Below, one piece after another: positions 36,645-47,394 of a stretch of 64,000 bases of DNA (position 1 is its first letter; every line of letters begins with the position of its first letter). A program made the translations under genes and the position numbers. The DNA comes from Tillus elongatus (taxonomy: Eukaryota > Arthropoda > Insecta > Coleoptera > Cleridae), in contig OZ023265.1 of assembly GCA_964006375.1 (NCBI GenBank), forward strand, positions 11,255,795 to 11,319,794, read 5' to 3'. The notes beneath the pieces are model-generated. The model was not told where the DNA came from and ran no database searches. It worked only from the letters and a program-made list of their open reading frames with translations.

Positions 36645-39062
36645 TTTTTTTTTTTCAACAACACACCACGAGGGCTTACAGCCTAAATACTATCGTACCG
36701 TGGGTGTCGACAAGGAGGAAAGAGGCAATTTGTTAATTCTTGAAGGTTTGGAGGTTCGGAGGAGAAGGAAAAACCTGTGCCGGCAAAACTCCACAACTTG
36801 GAAGTCCTCGGGACAAAAGAGCGGCATAACAAGATGTCCTATGTCTGGTGACCTGGACAGTAAAAGGGTGCGTTTACTCTGTTCCCCTGGTAGATCTGTT
36901 GGGGGCAGCAAGTGGAGAAACTATGGAAGAAAGCTCCTCTGAGCAGTGCCCGTGCAGATATCTATAAAAGAGAGAGAGAGCTCACCAACGGCACGTCGGT
37001 GGTCAAGGGATGGCAGCCTTTGGGTGAGGGTAGGGTCACCGATGAGACGTATGGCCCTCTCTGAATGGAGTCCAGGATAGCGAGTGTAGAAGCGGCAGAG
37101 GCACCCCAGATGTGGGAGCAGTATTCGAGGTGTGACCTTATTTGTGGAGTATATAAGGTATAGAGATTAGCTGGTGAAAAGTATTTGCGAGCCCGGAAGA
37201 GAAAACCTAATTTCTTAGCAGCCGCTTCTGCAATTAATGTGACATGTTGGTGTCAATTGAAATTTCGATCCACGGAAATGCCACCAAGTGAAAAGGACTC
37301 ATTACTTTGAATAACTTGGTTGTTTATTGTGATGGGTCTAGGACTGGTGTATCTCTTATGAGAAAGAAAGCAAGACTATGATTTGGTGGGGTTGAATTGT
37401 ACAAGATTTCTACTTCCCCAGTCTAATATTTTTTGGAGATCCACGGAGATAGAACCATCCATGAGTCTGCGATCCTCATCTAATTGGGCTAAAGAGACAG
37501 GCTTAGAATATTGTATATTTGGGTGGAGGGTGATGTCGTCCGCGTAACTGTGAACTGGGTTGGATGTGCTAGAGAGGAGGTCATTGATGTGGAGAAGAAG
37601 CAAAGTAGGGGCTAAAGCTGAACCTTGAGGAACTCCTGGATACAGTTTAGAGGAATGGCCATCTACGACAAATTAAATGCTCCGGTTGGAGAGGAAATTT
37701 GCTGTCCACGTACAGAGTTTTGGTGGTAGGCCATAGGCCGGTAGTTTATTAAGCTGCGCTGCGTGCCAGACCTGGTCGAATGCTTTGGATATGTCTAGAG
37801 CGACAATTTGGGATTCACCGTGTAGTTCCGATAGACTTGTTCCAAGAATGGGTGACAAAGGAAAGGAGGTCGATAGTTGATCTGCGCTGACGGAATACAT
37901 ACTGCCTGTCGTGGATTAGACTGTGTTTTTCAAGAAATTTTAGTAATTTGGTGTTTATATACTTTTCCAACACTTTAGAGACGACTGAAAGGAGAGAAAT
38001 AGGCCTGTAGTTGCTAGGAAGCGCTTTGGGTCCTTTCTTGGGGACGGGTTGTACTCGAGCAGTTTTCCAGTTACTAGGGAATATGCCTCTATTGTAAGAT
38101 GTCTGAAACAGACGAGTCAGGACAGGAGCAAGTTCTGGTGCGCATTTTTTGAGAACAATTGCTGGGATCTCGCAAAGTTCAGAGGCTTTCCTGGTATTAA
38201 GAGAAGAGAGCATCTTTCGTACCTTTTTAGTTTTGAAAATGATATCCTTCATTTTATGCGCGACATTGGCGACTGTTGGTGGTTGAACATTTGGAGGTGG
38301 GTTGAGAGTAGAATTGCCGGCGAACAACGAGGCAAAAAGTTCAGCCTTGCCCAGGGCGGTAGAAACAATTTCATCCCCTGAGACAAGAACGTGCTCTTGC
38401 AGAAATTATTCCCAATAGATTCCAGAGTCCAGAAGGGTTTGCTGCCGCTGGAACTTAAGAGGACTTTGTTTTTGATGTGGTTATTCAACGAGTTTTTTGC
38501 CTCGTAAAATGCAGAAAGTAGTATCTTATAGCAGTCAGGATTTGTAGTAAGAAGGAGATCCGAGGGATTTGAGCTGTGTGTTGGGATGCGAGGAAAGTAA
38601 GTAGGTTGCTGAACCATATTGGCTAAAGAATTGCTGACTGCAAAGGCCTCCGCTGCTCTTCCTTGTGGATCGGTTTTTGAAGATCCTGGCCATTCCTTAT
38701 TATGGACATTGAAGTGACCAAGAGTAGTGACCTCGGAGGAAGGATATTCAGAAATCAGATGGTCGGTTTTTTTCAGAAAGGTAGTCAAAGAGTTGGACAA
38801 AGTTGTTGTCAGAAGGTGACCGGTAAATGCAACAGATGAATTTAGTTGCAGCCCTAAGAGAAAATTTCATCCAAAGTATGTCTTTTCTTCTAGCTTCTAA
38901 ATTGGGGAGTCTGGTGCAGGGTAGATTGCTACGGACGTATGCGCACACGCCTCCATGTAATCTAAAGGAAGTAAGGAGCTCATACCCCGGGATATTAAGG
39001 GGATTAGTGACTGTTTTGGCACTGATTTGAGTTTCGGTGGGGCCTGTTACCATGAAGGAAAT
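36645..39062 (-). pseudogene. LINE family 2, copy A (endonuclease, RT, C terminus), broken
   Basis: The minus strand reads in pieces. The endonuclease part has GGVCAYVRSNL, FICCIYRSPSDNN and LGHFNVHNKEWPG (39053-38550). The RT has NYRPISLLSVVSKVLEKYI, ALDISKAFDQVWHA and SYADDITLHPN (38200-37500). The C terminus has FVPRTSKLW-type remains and an A tail (T run at 36646-36656). At least five frame breaks are present. It is the longest copy of this family in the window but is truncated at the 5' end. The family belongs to the Jockey/CR1 group; the exact clade is not resolved. Confidence 0.88.
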
Positions 39063-39092
39063 GGTGGACGTAGTTCAGGTTAGAATTTTTTT

Positions 39093-39173
39093 AAGTGCCA
39101 TACCCCCGTAAACAAGGACTATGTGAAAGTTTTTCGTGGATACATCCAAGAAGGATAATAGTTTGGTGTTTAT
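39093..39173 (+). repeat. Right member of the 80-bp direct repeat
   Basis: Matches 36546-36626 (see there). It is too long for a normal LINE target duplication. Confidence 0.85.
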
Positions 39174-39507
39174 TTAGTTCTTTGAGTGGTAATAATGCTA
39201 GTTAAGTTCCTAGGTCTAACGTGAATCTACAGAATTTAAAAACATATTAAAAGCTATGGGCTGGAGAGCAAGACACACTTCACACCAATGGAGTCTATCA
39301 TGGTGACTTTGAGACGCACCAGGTTGGCCAATAAAACAATTAAGGATTTTGCAAGATAATTCTATACCTATATTATATATGTACTGTTACTAATCGAACT
39401 CTAGTCTAAATATATTTGTGGATGCTAGCATTACTAACAAGGTATATAAAAGATAACGTACCCCTCTATTCCTGTACGTTTTCTGCATAAAAGTTATTAC
39501 ATTAAGA
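39174..39507. other. Unassigned interval
   Basis: Nothing recognised. Confidence 0.3.
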
Positions 39508-39515
39508 GGCAATGG

Positions 39516-39590
39516 TATGCACAATAAGCCAAAGGCTGCGGTGCTATCGGGGCGGTAAAGACGCGGACGAGCCCTGAGGGAGAAAAAAAA
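39516..39590 (+). mobile_element. LOA/R1-like LINE, 3' UTR fragment
   Basis: Only about 75 bp of the family's conserved 3' UTR (GGCTGCGGTGCTATCGGGGC ... GAGCCCTGAGGGAG) plus A8. Flanks GGCAATGGTA (39508-39517) and GGCAGTGGTA (39591-39600) are a probable target duplication with one mismatch. Confidence 0.85.
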
Positions 39591-39669
39591 GGCAGTGGTA
39601 GTTTTTTCTCGAAGAAGAAATAATATTCTCTCTTGGTTTCGAGTGCATATTTCCAGAAAATATAACACG

Positions 39670-39775
39670 TTTCAAGTCACGTACCCACTTTGACGTGGAT
39701 ACTAGTGCATCAAGGCATTGAAGGAAATGAGGCGGCAAATAGCATTGCAGAAAGGACAGCAACAGCAGCATAAGG
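39670..39775 (+). pseudogene. Fragment of another RNase H-bearing LINE
   Basis: A plus-strand frame reads VPTLTWILVHQGIEGNEAAN then SIAERTAT, the C-terminal RNase H motif (H-Q-G-x-x-G-N-E-x-A) of I-group LINEs. A stop follows. The full-length LOA/R1-like element inserted just downstream. Confidence 0.6.
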
Positions 39776-39924
39776 ACCAAGGCAATATCACCTATAGTAC
39801 GAGGCCAAAGTGCTCTGACGTTACCTTTTTTTTTTTTTTTTTTTTTTGTTCCCTCAGGGCTCGTCCGCGGCCTTGCCGCCCCGATAGCACCGCAACCCTT
39901 GGTTGATTGTGCATACCCCTAGTC

Positions 39925-42900
39925 TTACTCCACCCATTCCAAAATCACTGTGCCTTGAACTAGTCTGCACAGCGATTGGTAGGGTGAAGTTTTATATTGC
40001 TCTGTCTCCGGTCTAGAGTGACCGTAGATCAGTTGTCTTTTCCGGTCCAGAGCTATACACTCGCACAAGATGTGCTGGGCTGATTCCTCCCCCTCGCCGC
40101 AGAGTCTGCATGCGAGGTCCCCTTCGAACCGCCCCATTTTATGTAGGTGTTTCTTGACGGCCATGTGTCCCGTCAAGAGACCTGTTGTGTTTCTGAGCTG
40201 TCCTCTGCTAAGGTTTAGCAGCTCCACAGCTTTCTTTGAACTGGGTCCGTCAATTATTGACTTCCCATGTCTGAGCCCTGGACAGTCCGCCCAGTACACC
40301 TTGTGTTGGTTTCTGACCCAGGACTTAATGGCTCCCCTGGCAGTGCTCTTTGACACGCCCAGAGCCGGTTCTGGTCCCATAAATGGTTCTGCTGACCCCC
40401 TCTTTGCGAGACTGTCAGCTTCTTCATTGCCTTTGACCCCCGAGTGACCCGGCACCCAGATGAGGGTCACCTCATTCTGCCCAGCCAGGTCGCTCGTCTC
40501 GTCTCGGCACTCACTCACCAGCCAGGAATTTACCCGTGGGCTACTTAGTGCCTTAAGGGCTGCCTGGCTGTCTGTGGCTATGAGGATCCGCTTGTTGGTG
40601 TAGCCCCTCCTCTTGTTCTCCCGCACACAGTGCAGGATGGCGTACATCTCGGCCTGAAACACCGTTGCATGGGCTCCGAGGGAAATACTGTGACTTACCC
40701 TCGGTCCTTCCGAGTAAACACCTGCCCCCGTCCCACGCTCCCCGCCAGATCCGTCCGTGAACCAGACGAGCGCGTCCCGTGGTATGCCCGGTGTCTCCTC
40801 CCGCCATGCCCCGCGATCAGGGATTTCCACTGTGAAGTTGTTTTCCCTGCACATTCGCGGGCTCGCGAAGTCTGACCTCATTTCAAGCATGGGTTCCTTC
40901 ACGATCTCCTGAATTTTGCAGTGGCCCCTGAAGCCTGGGTTGATCTTCAGTCTACCATTGCAGGCTAGTCTGTATAGTCCTAGCCTGGCCTCTCCCATAA
41001 TAACGAAGTGTAGGGGGGGTAGATCCAGCAACACCTCCATGGCGGCTGTTGGGGTTGAAGACATGGCCCCTGTGATGCCTAGGCAAGCCATCCTTTGGAT
41101 CTTGCCTAGTTTTTGTTTGGCACTGGATTGTGTCACCTTAGGCCACCAGACCAGTGCCGCATATGTTAACGATGGTCTGACCACCCTTGTGTACAGCCAG
41201 TGGGCCATACTAGGTCTTAGTCCCCACGTTTTTCCATATAGCCGCCTAGTGACGGCTAAGATCATGACTGCCTTACGCAGTATTTTTCCAATGTGACCAT
41301 TCCAGGTTAGCTTAGAGTCCAATACGACCCCAAGATATTTTACCTCCCTGGCCATTGGAACGCTCCTACCGTATAGAGTGAGAGTTCTGTGGCTTTCACA
41401 CTTCCTCCTCCTCGTAAACGGCACGACGGTTGCTTTCTCGGGGCTCACCCCGAGCCCTTGATCAACCGTCCACCCTTCCACCACTTTCAGTGCAGTCTGC
41501 ATACGCTCCCACACTGCCTGTGTGACCTTTCCTCGGACTATGATGACAATGTCGTCCGCATAGCCCTGTACCTCATACCCCCCTCCCGAGAGCCTCCCCA
41601 GCAGGCCGTCCACGACTAGACACCAGAGCAAGGGAGACAGAACGCTCCCCTGCGGACACCCCGCCCTGTCCCTGAGCATGGAACCGATCCACCTGCAGCA
41701 GGTCTCCTCTATTCCACGCTCCCGGGCAGCTGCCAGAACCGATCCGAACGAGGTGTTGCTAAAGGCCCCCTCTATGTCTAGGAAGGCCCCCAGCGCCACC
41801 TCCTTGTTCTCCAGCGTATTCTCCAGTTTCAGCACCAGTTGGTGCAGTGCTGTTTCTGTTGAGAATCCTGCTCTGTATGCATATTGTCCGCAGTGTAGAG
41901 GATATGCTTCCAGTACACCGCCCCTAATGTGCCGGTCGAGCAGTTTTTCCACTGTTTTCAGCAAGAAGGACATGAGACTTATTGGCCTCAGGGACTTTGC
42001 CTGGTCTGTTGGACGCCCAGGTTTAGGAATAAATACAACCCTGGCCAGTCTCCATGCCCTCGGAATGTACCCCAGAGCCAGGCTGGCCCTCATAATGAGG
42101 GTAAGCACCGGCGCCAGTATATCTATCCCCTGTTGGAGCATGATGGGCATTATTCCATCAAATCCCGGCGATTTGTATGGCTTAAAGCTGTTAATGGCCC
42201 ATCTGATTTTGCTCCAGGTAACCACCTCTTTAGCGACTGTCCAGTCTACTCTAGATGCCCGCCTATAAGGCGCCTCTATTTCTGAGTGTTCCCAGTCCGG
42301 AGGTGATTGGTTTATTATGTTACACCCGGGGAAGTGCGTCTGGAGTAAAATTTCCATAGTTTCCTCCCCCGAGCTTGTAAAGCCTCCCGTGGGTGTTCTA
42401 AGGGAGCCTATGTTAGTCTGAGGGCCCTTAGACAGGATCTTGTGTAGTCGAGCACTCTCGGACGTGTTTTCCACTTCTTCGCAGTGCCTCCTCCACGACT
42501 CCTTCTTGGCGTCCCTCAGTCTTTTGTTATAGGTCGATAGGGCCTGTCTATATTCATCCCATGCTCCCGACCTTTTGGCCGCGTTAAACAGCTTACGAAC
42601 CTGCGTCCTCCTTTGCCTGAGGTCCTCGTTCCACCATGGGACGTTCCTGGTGGACACCCTCATTTTCAGGGGGCAGTTGGCGTTATAGGCCGAGGTAATT
42701 GCGTCTCGCAATTGGACTGCTGCAATCTCGAGGTCTATTGAATCCCTTATGGCCCTCTCAACCCCCCGCAGTTCCACAGCTAGGTCTGCCCTGTAGGCTT
42801 CCCAGTCCGCCTTGCGGGGGTCCCGGTACCATACCGTTTCTCTTTCGACTTTGGCGATTTCAAACCGGATGTATCTGTGGTCTGAGCTACTCACTTCCCC

Positions 42901-43521
42901 AGACACAGCCCAGCTTTTAACAAAGTCACCCAGAAACTGGGTGGAAACTGTTAGGTCTAAAACTTCCTCACGCCGTATTGTGACGAATGTCGGTTTATTA
43001 CCTCTATTCAATATGTCTAAATTAAATTTCATAAAGAATTGTAAAAGTGCCTCACCCCTAGAGTTTGTGTCCGAGCTACCCCACAACTCATGGTGCGCAT
43101 TCGCATCCATGCCGATGATGGTCTGCCATCCACCTGCTCTGCTACCCACCATCAGCTGCTCCAATTCGTTGGGTGGAGGAGGGTCCGTGCTGTCCCCTGG
43201 CAGATAGGCTGACGCGACAGTAATGTCCCTCAGCCCATCCGCTCCTCCACATCGGATTTTGATCGTTGCCAGGTCCCTGGAACAGAAATTCATTAGAGGG
43301 AGAAACTCTATCCCTTCCCTGACAAAAATGCAGGCCCTCGGATTCTCGCTGGACCTGCTGTAGATGAGCTTTCCATTAGCTCCGCCGAGTCCCTTGATCT
43401 CTCCTTTGTAGGAGTACGGTTCCTGGATGAGGGCCACATCCGTGTTCCTCAGAGCCATTAGTAGTCCGGCCGTGGCTGCCCTACTGTGTTGGAGGTTGAC
43501 CTGAAGGAACCTAAGTCCCAT
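39925..43521 (-). CDS. ORF2 of LOA/R1-like LINE: endonuclease, RT, RNase H, zinc knuckle
   Basis: 1198 residues, no interruption. Residues 1-225 form an apurinic-type endonuclease: FLQVNLQHS, LIQEPY (catalytic Glu near 35), GMDANAHHELW, and SSDHRYI near 212. RT spans roughly 430-700 with SPGFDGIMP, LRPISLMSFLLKTVEKLL, FLDIEGAF, GCPQGSVLSPLLW and the catalytic YADD near 652. RNase H spans about 918-1050 with FTDGSGG, AEMYAIL, ATDSQAALKAL and WVPGHSGVKGNEEAD. The zinc-knuckle CRLCGEGEESAQHILCEC lies at about 1138-1155. The protein would nick target DNA and reverse-transcribe its own RNA. RNase H plus this endonuclease start suggests the LOA/R1 group. The start codon overlaps the ORF1 stop. Confidence 0.96.
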   Translation of the reverse strand: MGLRFLQVNLQHSRAATAGLLMALRNTDVALIQEPYSYKGEIKGLGGANGKLIYSRSSENPRACIFVREGIEFLPLMNFCSRDLATIKIRCGGADGLRDITVASAYLPGDSTDPPPPNELEQLMVGSRAGGWQTIIGMDANAHHELWGSSDTNSRGEALLQFFMKFNLDILNRGNKPTFVTIRREEVLDLTVSTQFLGDFVKSWAVSGEVSSSDHRYIRFEIAKVERETVWYRDPRKADWEAYRADLAVELRGVERAIRDSIDLEIAAVQLRDAITSAYNANCPLKMRVSTRNVPWWNEDLRQRRTQVRKLFNAAKRSGAWDEYRQALSTYNKRLRDAKKESWRRHCEEVENTSESARLHKILSKGPQTNIGSLRTPTGGFTSSGEETMEILLQTHFPGCNIINQSPPDWEHSEIEAPYRRASRVDWTVAKEVVTWSKIRWAINSFKPYKSPGFDGIMPIMLQQGIDILAPVLTLIMRASLALGYIPRAWRLARVVFIPKPGRPTDQAKSLRPISLMSFLLKTVEKLLDRHIRGGVLEAYPLHCGQYAYRAGFSTETALHQLVLKLENTLENKEVALGAFLDIEGAFSNTSFGSVLAAARERGIEETCCRWIGSMLRDRAGCPQGSVLSPLLWCLVVDGLLGRLSGGGYEVQGYADDIVIIVRGKVTQAVWERMQTALKVVEGWTVDQGLGVSPEKATVVPFTRRRKCESHRTLTLYGRSVPMAREVKYLGVVLDSKLTWNGHIGKILRKAVMILAVTRRLYGKTWGLRPSMAHWLYTRVVRPSLTYAALVWWPKVTQSSAKQKLGKIQRMACLGITGAMSSTPTAAMEVLLDLPPLHFVIMGEARLGLYRLACNGRLKINPGFRGHCKIQEIVKEPMLEMRSDFASPRMCRENNFTVEIPDRGAWREETPGIPRDALVWFTDGSGGERGTGAGVYSEGPRVSHSISLGAHATVFQAEMYAILHCVRENKRRGYTNKRILIATDSQAALKALSSPRVNSWLVSECRDETSDLAGQNEVTLIWVPGHSGVKGNEEADSLAKRGSAEPFMGPEPALGVSKSTARGAIKSWVRNQHKVYWADCPGLRHGKSIIDGPSSKKAVELLNLSRGQLRNTTGLLTGHMAVKKHLHKMGRFEGDLACRLCGEGEESAQHILCECIALDRKRQLIYGHSRPETEQYKTSPYQSLCRLVQGTVILEWVE

Positions 43522-44668
43522 TAACCCTTAATTGCTTCCCCAGTGGGCGGAAGCTAACCCTTCCCATGCCCCAGAATGCCTTGAAGGAGGTTCCTTCAAG
43601 GGCTCTGTAAGATGTCGGGTCGATCGAGAAGGCGAGCGTCTGTCCTTTCTCCTCTGCCTTCCTGCTTAGAACCGACCAGTGTTGCGTCCCCAGTTCAGGG
43701 TTCTGGATCTTAAGTCTGCTGATCACCGTCTCCTGCGGGACGGTGTCAGGGATCCGTACGAGGACCTTGCGTCTCTTTGGGAGTTCCTTGGGCTCGACGG
43801 CTGTCAAGTCCGCCCCCTCCCAAATCTGACCGAGGCCCCCGATCGTTTTCCGCAGCCAGTCCCGCGACTGCGGGCCGGCACAGGTTATCCAGAGGATGCC
43901 CCCCGTCAGGCGCGTCCGGTGGAACTGAGGCGGGCTCTCCCCTTCCTGAAGAGAGTCCACTGCAGCTACCACCGCAGCCTGGATCAGGTCCGCCTTCCCC
44001 TGGTCTAGCGTGACCTCAGGATGGCGTCTGTCAATCACCGCCATCCCGAGGCCCTCCGCAGCCTCCCTGTAAGAGCCAGTCTGCGCCGGTGTTCCGGCCT
44101 TAGTTCCTTTGGGAGGTCTGTCTGTAGTAGGCGTGCTAGAGCCAGAGCGCGGCGTCTTCCGACTCGCACTCTCCTCTTGCGCCTTTACAGGCACCCTGGC
44201 CCTTTTGGAACGTCTGTCTGTAGTGGGCGTGCTAGAGTTCGAGCGCGTCCTCTTCTGACCCGCACTCCCCTCTTGCGCCTTTACAGGTTTCTCGACCGTC
44301 CAGGTCCCGGCCGCCATTTTTTGCGCCCTCCGGAGCTTCTTTCTTTGCGCCCCGGAAAGACGCTTGGACTGCCGGGGCAGTCCCTCTACTCTAACAGTAG
44401 AGTCCTCACTGGTGGAGGGGCCCCCGGAGTCCGCGGAGCTCGCCGCCCTCCGGTGGGACCCAGCCTCCAGCTTGGGTGTCGGGGACAGGTCTCTGGCCGA
44501 AGCTACCCCCTGATCCCCCGTATCTACGCCGGTCGTGGGACCTCCAGAGTCCGCTGCCGCACCCTGGCTCGTCTCCGTTTCCGGGATAGACTCAAGGCTC
44601 AAGTCTGTAGCCGGAGCCACTCCTCGAGCCTCATTGGTTTTGGTTTTATATGTATTTATAATCTTCAT
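43511..44668 (-). CDS. ORF1 of LOA/R1-like LINE (DUF4780-like RNA-binding Gag)
   Basis: 385 residues from ATG at 44668 (MKIINTYKTKTNEARG). Residues 20-190 are low-complexity, rich in Ser, Thr, Pro, Lys and Arg. They include two tandem copies of a roughly 32-residue block (VKAQEGSAGQKRTRSNSS and VKAQEESASRKTPRSGSS). The C-terminal 170 residues (IQAAVVAAVDSL, GGILWITCAGPQSRDWLR, FKAFWGMGRVSFRPLG) look like the DUF4780 domain found in insect LINE ORF1 proteins. No CCHC knuckles are visible. It would coat the element RNA as a ribonucleoprotein. Its stop overlaps the ORF2 start by 11 bases. Confidence 0.9.
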   Translation of the reverse strand: MKIINTYKTKTNEARGVAPATDLSLESIPETETSQGAAADSGGPTTGVDTGDQGVASARDLSPTPKLEAGSHRRAASSADSGGPSTSEDSTVRVEGLPRQSKRLSGAQRKKLRRAQKMAAGTWTVEKPVKAQEGSAGQKRTRSNSSTPTTDRRSKRARVPVKAQEESASRKTPRSGSSTPTTDRPPKGTKAGTPAQTGSYREAAEGLGMAVIDRRHPEVTLDQGKADLIQAAVVAAVDSLQEGESPPQFHRTRLTGGILWITCAGPQSRDWLRKTIGGLGQIWEGADLTAVEPKELPKRRKVLVRIPDTVPQETVISRLKIQNPELGTQHWSVLSRKAEEKGQTLAFSIDPTSYRALEGTSFKAFWGMGRVSFRPLGKQLRVNGT

Positions 44669-45037
44669 GTTGTTCCCACGAGAATGGGGGAAATACTGTC
44701 CACACCATCAGAACCCCCTGTGTGGTGCAAGGCGGGTTACTCTGGAGGGTTGCCTGGTACTCCAGAGGTTCCGTTCACGACACCATCGCCCTGGTGCCAT
44801 CCATCCATAGGCACGGGTCACGTGACACCGTAGATTGGGGGAGTTTAGTTCGACCTCCTTGTCTAGATCCGTCATGTTTAGTTATTAGCAGGGTCACCTC
44901 GTGCAGGATGCGGATTTTTACCGCGCATGACGGTCTTGGGGAAAGCTTCATCGGGAGTTTATGTTGTTATTTCCACTTCCTCAGCTTGCCCCCTGGAGTC
45001 CTTTGGCCCGCGACTCCTTAACCCCTGACGTTACCTT

Positions 45038-45722
45038 AATCTGGTTTTTCTTTAAAATTCCGTTTTCCTCTTGAAAAACGAATGGTGTGCGACGAAGGAC
45101 TCAGTTCACGACTGGCAGCCCGTTTTCACAGGAAGCCCTTATTTTAGTAATCTTTGAATGCGCGTTAACGTCAATGTGTATGAGCAGTCGAAACCTGAAC
45201 CGAGAACGATCGCCGTCTTGTTATGACGTCACACGACAGAGCTGAGGCCTTGTACTATTGGTGTTAATATCCAAAGCCCCACTGTAGACTAACAAAAAGC
45301 TTTGTAAGAAATGAACTTGATATTAGGAAGAGGAACCAAATGCTATCTTATTGAGGCAGGCAAAACGGTTAATTACCACAGAGAAGTGTGAACTGTTTCT
45401 GGAATTGAGCAGGAACGACTTGAAAATAATCACACAATCTTTCAAAACTTCTTCTGGATGGATGATTTCTTGCTGGATATTTTTGTGCGTAAACTGACGC
45501 TAGTAAACAATTTTCATGATATTCACCAATAGTTCAAATCATATGGATTCGTTCCTGTATAGAATACGTTTCCATTTCAAACACAATAAGTTTATAAATG
45601 ATAAAATTACAAAAGAGAGAATTGAAGAATTAGAACTTGTGCAGCGGGTAATCACAAACAAGAGTTGACAAGAATTGACAAGAATTAACAAATGTCACAG
45701 GCATATGAACAATCAAGTAACC
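45038..45722. other. Unassigned interval
   Basis: No gene or recognised repeat. It continues the target sequence of the full-length LINE. Confidence 0.3.
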
Positions 45723-45732
45723 ATGTACGTCT

Positions 45733-46363
45733 CATAGGTCACCCTCATCTGGGTGCCGGGTCACTCGGGGGGTCAAAGGCAATGAAGAAGCTGACAATCT
45801 CGCGAAGAGAGGGTCAGCAGAACCATTTATGGGGCCAGAACCGGCTCTGGGCGTGACAAAGACCACTGCCAGGGAAGCCATTAAGTCCTGGGTGAGAAAC
45901 CAACACAAGGTGTACTGGGCGGACTGACCAGGGCTCAGACATGGGAAGTCAATAATTGACGGATCCAGTACAAAGAGAGCTGTGGAGCTACTAAATCTTA
46001 GCAGAGGACAGCTCAGAAACATAACAGGTCTCTTGACGGGACACATGGCCGTCAAGAAACACCTGCATAAAATGGGGCGGTTCGAAGGGGACCTCGTATG
46101 CAGACTCTGCGGCGAGGGGGAGAAATCAGCCCAGCACATCTTGTGTGAGTGTAAAGCCCTGGGCCGCAAAAGACAACTGATCTACGGTCAGTCTAGACCG
46201 GAGACAGAGCAATATAAAACTTCACCCTACCAATCGCTGTGCAGACAAGTTCAAGGCACAGTGATTTTGGAATGGGTGGAGTAAGACTAAGGGTATGCAC
46301 AATCAACCAAAGGTTGCAGTGCTATCGGGGCGGCAAAGCCGCTGGCGGCCCTGAGGGGAAAAA
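45733..46363 (+). mobile_element. LOA/R1-like LINE, 5'-truncated copy (RNase H end to A tail)
   Basis: Starts within the RNase H motif (TLIWVPGHSG) and carries the zinc knuckle CRLCGEGEKSAQHILCEC, the stop codon, 3' UTR and A tail. It is flanked by an exact duplication ATGTACGTCT at 45723-45732 and 46364-46373. A stop and a frame change early in the piece show it is not coding now. Confidence 0.95.
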
Positions 46364-46453
46364 ATGTACGTCTGATTCATTTCAATATCCGATGCAGAAT
46401 TTGTTATCAAGAGAAAAGTCTTAGCTCGTGGTGAGCCAGCCTGTATATGTATG

Positions 46454-46760
<307 letters not shown>

Positions 46761-46789
46761 CAAACATGCATTAGTTTAAAGTTCTAGCG

Positions 46790-47077
46790 GTCCAAATTCG
46801 CGCTCATTTGAAAAAAGTTCGGGACTCCATTTTCTATAAATCTAGAAAGTTCAATTTTGGTACGTAGCAAGCCCTTTCACAAGGCAACATATTCACTAAA
46901 TTTCATCAAAATCGCTTTGTAATTTTCGGAGATAAAAATTTTTTTCGAAAGAAAACTCAAAATTTCCTCAGAAAACCTTGTCCGATTTTCCTGGCTATCG
47001 AACTCATTCAAGCCTTTAATAAAAGAAAGATTCTTGCCGAGTTTCATCAAAAACTTTTTGAGTTATCGTGCGGATAA

Positions 47078-47083
<6 letters not shown>
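46790..47083 (-). repeat. Repeat R, inverted copy, left module
   Basis: Shares GTCCGATTTTCCTGGCTATC and TTTTTGAGTTATCGTG with the 1558-2575 copy and leads into a TA tract at 47084. Confidence 0.8.

Positions 47084-47171
<88 letters not shown>
47084..47171. repeat. (TA)n microsatellite inside repeat R
   Basis: About 88 bp TA, followed by TATG steps, at the usual internal position of repeat R. Confidence 0.95.
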
Positions 47172-47175
<4 letters not shown>

Positions 47176-47213
47176 TTATGTATGTATGTATGTATCTGTG
47201 TGTGTATAAAATT

Positions 47214-47385
47214 TTAACTGACCCCGGAATGGGGTCTAGGGGTCCTTGTTCGCGCTCATTTGAAAAAAAAAAATTTAAAATAAAAATTCACTAAAAAATG
47301 TTGTCTCACCACTGATACCTCTCTATTAGCGGATTTTTTAAAATAAAAATTCGCTAAAAAGAAAAGATTAATAACAGTTTTTTAA
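47214..47385 (-). repeat. Repeat R, inverted copy, right module
   Basis: Contains ACTGACCCCGGAATGGGGTC and TCGCGCTCATTTG, then paired AAAATTCACTA/GAATTTT-like sequences as at 2440-2560. Confidence 0.8.
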
Positions 47386-47394
47386 CACCCTGTA

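Larger units (their letters stand above)
39826..45024 (-). mobile_element. Full-length LOA/R1-like LINE, apparently intact
   Basis: A 5.2-kb element with poly-A (T run at about 39826-39847), a 3' UTR of about 75 bp, ORF2, ORF1 and a 5' UTR of about 355 bp. It is flanked by an exact duplication CTGACGTTACC (39815-39825 and 45025-45035; 13 bp if TT is counted). Both ORFs are uninterrupted and every catalytic motif is present. Four truncated relatives in this window share its 3' end. It is inserted antisense to tai. An internal 5' UTR promoter is expected for the class, but no motif was identified. Confidence 0.95.

Noticed and set aside
40070..44833. Plus-strand frames up to 270 codons opposite the LINE
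   Set aside because: They are shadows of the GC-richer ORF1 and ORF2 on the minus strand and contain no recognisable domain.
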